A stretch of DNA of 64,000 nt from an uncultured Bacilli bacterium (GTDB lineage: Bacteria > Bacillota_I > Bacilli_A > RF39 > UBA660), in assembly GCA_934102355.1 (NCBI GenBank), contig CAKOSO010000002.1, positions 124,001 to 188,000 on the forward strand. Reading direction: 5' to 3'. A program made the position numbers and the translations under genes. The notes beneath the pieces are model-generated. The model had not been told where the DNA came from, did no database searches, and worked only from the letters and a program-made list of their open reading frames with translations. Each line of letters starts with the position of its first letter. The stretch's first letter is position 1. Shown here in pieces: positions 61,426 to 64,000 of the stretch.

Positions 61426-62376
61426 ATGATTCAATTTGAAAAACCAAATTATAAAATTACTGATTATAAGGAAAAAGATAATTATGGAAGGTTTGAACTA
61501 GAACCACTTGAGAAGGGTTTCGGGTATACAATTGGTAATGCTTTAAGAAGAGTAATGTTATCTTCACTTCCAGGTGCTGCAATTACTAGTGTTAAAATTG
61601 ATGGTGTATTGCATGAATTTCAAACTATGGATGGAGTAGTTGAAGATGTTGCTTCAATTATATTAAATCTAAAAGATGTAGTTATTAAAAAACATTGTGA
61701 AGAAGAAAAAACTATTAGACTTCACGCAGAAAAAGAAGGACCAGTAACAGCTGGAGAAATTGAATGTGATCCTGATGTAGAAATAGTTAACAAAGATTTA
61801 GTTATTGCTAACTTAGCTGCAGGTGGAAAACTTGATATGGAAATGACTGTTGCAACTGGTAGAGGATATGTAAGTGCAAATGAAAATAAAAAGCTTTTAT
61901 CTGATAAAAAAATTGGTGTAATTGCAATTGATTCTTTATATTCTCCAATTGAAAAAGTTGGATATGAAGTTTTAGATGCACGTGTAGGACAAAGTGAAAA
62001 CTTTGATAAATTAGTTCTAGAAGTATGGACTGATAGTTCTATGAAACCAGAAGAAGCTGTTGCTCTTGCTAGTAGAATTTTAATTGAACATTTGGAAATA
62101 ACAGCAAAATTAGATAATATTGCAAATATTTCTGGTCTTATGATTGAAAAGAAAGAAGATCCAAAACAAAAAGCTCTTGAAACACCAATTGAAGATTTAG
62201 ATTTTTCAGTTCGTGCATATAACTGTTTAAAGAGAGCTGGTATTCATACTTTACAAGATTTAGTTAATAAATCTGATGCTGAAGTTATGAAGATTCGTAA
62301 TTTAGGTAAAAAATCATTAAAAGAAGTTTTAGATAAAGTTAAAGAATTAGAACTTTCTTTAAAAGATGAAGATTAA
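61426..62376 (+). CDS. rpoA: DNA-directed RNA polymerase subunit alpha
   Basis: Alpha nucleates RNA polymerase assembly and its C-terminal domain contacts UP elements and activators. The 316-residue product has the N-terminal domain ([27 protein letters not shown]) and the C-terminal domain ([27 protein letters not shown], then [10 protein letters not shown]) joined by a short linker. AAGGAGG precedes the ATG. rplQ follows 17 bases later, the standard alpha-operon end. Confidence 0.98.
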   Translation: MIQFEKPNYKITDYKEKDNYGRFELEPLEKGFGYTIGNALRRVMLSSLPGAAITSVKIDGVLHEFQTMDGVVEDVASIILNLKDVVIKKHCEEEKTIRLHAEKEGPVTAGEIECDPDVEIVNKDLVIANLAAGGKLDMEMTVATGRGYVSANENKKLLSDKKIGVIAIDSLYSPIEKVGYEVLDARVGQSENFDKLVLEVWTDSSMKPEEAVALASRILIEHLEITAKLDNIANISGLMIEKKEDPKQKALETPIEDLDFSVRAYNCLKRAGIHTLQDLVNKSDAEVMKIRNLGKKSLKEVLDKVKELELSLKDED

Positions 62377-62393
62377 GGAAAGGAGAATTTAAG

Positions 62394-62738
62394 ATGGCTT
62401 ATAAAAAATTAGGTGTTGATTCTAAACATAGAAGAAGTATGCGTGCTAATCTAGCCATTAGTCTTATTAAAAATGAGAGAATCGAAACAACAGAAGCTAG
62501 AGCAAAGACTGCTAGACGTGATGTTGAAAAATTAATTACTCATGGTAAAAATGGTAGTTTAGTTTCTCGTAGAGCTGTTTTAGCATTCTTAATGAATGAT
62601 AAAGAGGCTACTAAAAAAGTTTTTGAAGAATTAGCTGTACGTTATAAAGATCGTAATGGTGGTTATACTAGAATTCTTAAATTAGATGAGAGAAAAGGCG
62701 ATGATGCCTTAATGGTGATTTTAGAATTAGTAAAATAA
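62394..62738 (+). CDS. rplQ: 50S ribosomal protein L17
   Basis: L17 is a large-subunit protein at the tunnel-exit face. The 114-residue product has [22 protein letters not shown] and [19 protein letters not shown] segments of the family. GGAAAGGAG precedes the ATG. It ends the ribosomal supercluster, and a terminator follows. Confidence 0.97.
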   Translation: MAYKKLGVDSKHRRSMRANLAISLIKNERIETTEARAKTARRDVEKLITHGKNGSLVSRRAVLAFLMNDKEATKKVFEELAVRYKDRNGGYTRILKLDERKGDDALMVILELVK

Positions 62739-62740
62739 GG

Positions 62741-62770
62741 ATGCAAATAGTTGCATCTTTTTCTTTTTAT
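62741..62770 (+). terminator. Terminator of the ribosomal supercluster (after rplQ)
   Basis: GATGCAA (62741-62747) pairs with TTGCATC (62752-62758) over ATAG, followed by T-rich sequence broken by one C. It is the first convincing terminator since the one behind gpmI, so transcription may run through from rpsJ to rplQ. Confidence 0.85.
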
Positions 62771-62792
62771 TATTTTATTATATTAAAAATTT

Positions 62793-62801
62793 TGTTATAA
62801 T
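62793..62801 (+). promoter_or_regulatory. Extended -10 promoter for the SDR gene and truA
   Basis: TGTTATAAT (TATAAT at 62796-62801 with TGT extension) ends 15 bases before the ATG, with AGGTGGTGAT in between. No strong -35. Confidence 0.5.
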
Positions 62802-62816
62802 TTAGGTGGTGATAAT

Positions 62817-63572
62817 ATGAAAGCATTAGTAACTGGAGCGTCTTCAGGTATTGGTAGAGAGATGGCTATATATTTAAGTGAACTTGGTTATGATTTGGTT
62901 TTAGTTTCTCGTGATAAAGAAGAGCTTACTTATCTTCAGAATACTTTAAAAACTAAAGTTAAAATTATAATTGTTGACTTAGCAGATGAGAAGAAGATAA
63001 AGGATTTATATACAATTATAAAAAAAGAAGATGTTGATATTTTAATTAATAATGCTGGATTTGGTGCATTTGGTGATTATAATAATTCTGATATTTTGAA
63101 AGAATTAAATATGATAGATGTTAATATAAAGGCTGTTCATATTTTAACAAGAATGGTATTAAAAGATATGGTAAAAAAAGATAAAGGATACATTCTTAAT
63201 GTTGCATCTTCCGCTGGATTACTAAAGGGTGGACCTTTAATGAGTTGTTATTATGCTACAAAGAGTTATGTTGTTAGTTTTACTAATGCTATATATGAAG
63301 AATTAAGAAGAAATAAATCTAATGTATCTATTTCTGTTTTATGTCCAGGGCCTGTTAGAACTAATTTTAATAATGTTGCAGGTGTTAAATTTAATTTAAA
63401 ATCATTAGATGCTAGAGATGTTGCTCATTATGGAATAGATAATATGTTTAAGAAGAAACTTACTATAATTCCTGGTTTTAGTGTTAAATTAGGTGTGTTT
63501 TTTTCAAGGTTTTTAAGTACTAAGGCATTACTTAGAATTACATATAATATTCAAAAAAGGAAGAATAGATAA
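62817..63572 (+). CDS. Short-chain dehydrogenase/reductase
   Basis: This is an NAD(P)-dependent oxidoreductase of the classical SDR family. The 251-residue product has the nucleotide-binding TGASSGIG at 6-13, NNAGFGAFG, a catalytic Ser in NVASSAG, and the Tyr145/Lys149 pair (YYATK). The C-terminal part is more hydrophobic than in soluble SDRs (VKLGVFFSRFLSTKALLRI), as in DltE/YqjQ-like members that may sit near the membrane. The substrate is unknown. It occupies the place where ecfA-ecfT genes often separate rplQ from truA. The stop overlaps the truA start. Confidence 0.88.
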   Translation: MKALVTGASSGIGREMAIYLSELGYDLVLVSRDKEELTYLQNTLKTKVKIIIVDLADEKKIKDLYTIIKKEDVDILINNAGFGAFGDYNNSDILKELNMIDVNIKAVHILTRMVLKDMVKKDKGYILNVASSAGLLKGGPLMSCYYATKSYVVSFTNAIYEELRRNKSNVSISVLCPGPVRTNFNNVAGVKFNLKSLDARDVAHYGIDNMFKKKLTIIPGFSVKLGVFFSRFLSTKALLRITYNIQKRKNR

Positions 63573-64000
63573 TGAGATATTTAATGACTTTTTCTTATGA
63601 TGGTTCATGTTTTCATGGTTATGAAAGACAAAAGAATTTGGATACTGTTCAAGGGTTAATAGAGACTGTTTTAACTAGTGTTAATAATGGTAGTAGTGTT
63701 ACTATTCATTCAAGTGGAAGAACTGATGTTTTGGTTCATGCTTTGAATCAGAAAGCTCATTTTGATTTGGATGTTAAAGTTAACTTATATTCTTTAAAAA
63801 AACATTTAAATAAAAAATTTGAAGGTAAAATATATGTAAAAAATATAGAACATGTAGGCGAAAAATTTCATGCAAGGTATGATGTTAAGAGTAAAAAATA
63901 TGTTTATTATATTAATACTTTAGAGTTTAATCCTTTTAGAAGAAATTATGAATTACAGTATTGTAAAAAATTAGATTTAGATAAAATGCATAGTGCATTA
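63572..64000 (+). CDS. truA: tRNA pseudouridine synthase A (partial, 5' part)
   Basis: TruA makes pseudouridine at positions 38-40 of tRNA anticodon arms. The first 143 codons are present and the gene runs off the window. The product starts MRYLMTFSYDGSCFHGYERQ. The catalytic Asp52 lies in SGRTDVLVHALNQ, where most TruA proteins have GRTDAGVHA, so the Gly before Val is Leu here. The segment FHARYDVKSKKYVYYI is typical. The ATG overlaps the stop of the SDR gene (TAATG). Confidence 0.93.
   Translation, partial: MRYLMTFSYDGSCFHGYERQKNLDTVQGLIETVLTSVNNGSSVTIHSSGRTDVLVHALNQKAHFDLDVKVNLYSLKKHLNKKFEGKIYVKNIEHVGEKFHARYDVKSKKYVYYINTLEFNPFRRNYELQYCKKLDLDKMHSAL

Noticed and set aside
1..64000. Mycoplasma-type genetic code (TGA as Trp)
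   Set aside because: Several complete genes end in TGA, and conserved Trp positions are TGG, so the standard code applies.

Overview
The window is a densely packed, strongly AT-rich stretch of a bacterial chromosome with no rRNA or tRNA genes and one tmRNA gene. TGA acts as a stop (for example at the ends of the 2070, 16068, 26137 and 33297 genes) and Trp is encoded by TGG, so this is the standard bacterial code and not the mycoplasma code. The organism makes a cell wall (MurE, a FemAB-type bridge ligase) and ferments sugar (GAPDH, PGK, TPI, phosphoglycerate mutase, pyruvate formate-lyase with its activase). It carries Spo0A, WhiA, ClpP and the secG-rnr-smpB-ssrA block. Together these suggest an anaerobic, wall-bearing member of the AT-rich Bacilli (the Erysipelotrichia/RF39-like side of Bacillota). 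That placement is inference from gene content and composition.

Layout. 1-10.0 kb: rplK (end)-rplA-rplJ-rplL-ybxB-rpoB-rpoC, with an L1-type leader before rplA and an L10-type attenuator before rplJ. 10.0-15.5 kb: whiA, a diacylglycerol-kinase-family gene and clpP on the minus strand, a TGS-nucleoside kinase and gapA. 15.5-23.7 kb: an accessory block. A minus-strand regulator with two XRE-type HTH domains faces a seven-gene operon across three 20-bp tandem repeats. Four operon products begin with the same cytosolic zinc ribbon (C-x2-C-x10-C-x2-C) joined to membrane segments. Among the probable ectodomains are an HExxH metallopeptidase, a trypsin fold lacking two of its three catalytic residues, and DcrB/PsbP-like folds. 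This is the best candidate for an undescribed system. 23.8-30.8 kb: FemAB-family ligase, CaCA exchanger, murE, secG, rnr, smpB, ssrA. 31-38.4 kb: pflB-pflA, a DUF4358-like/MBOAT/DHHW O-acylation module, tmk, and a MraZ-like small gene.

38.4-48.6 kb: infC-rpmI-rplT behind an L20-type leader, with a rare ATA start on infC; rpsB-tsf-lipoprotein-frr without pyrH; pgk-tpiA; spo0A; a DUF4143-type ATPase; gpmI. 48.6-62.8 kb: a near-complete S10-spc-alpha ribosomal supercluster, rpsJ to rplQ, with secY, adk, map, infA and rpmJ but without rpmD. The window ends with a short-chain dehydrogenase and the start of truA.

Regulation visible in the DNA is mostly autogenous ribosomal-protein control (L1, L10, L20 and probable S10 leaders), intrinsic terminators (several bidirectional), and sigma-A promoters, two of them exact TTGACA-17-TATAAT. 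Many non-ribosomal genes have a -10 box only 11-20 bases before the start codon, with an AGGTGAT-type ribosome-binding site squeezed in between.
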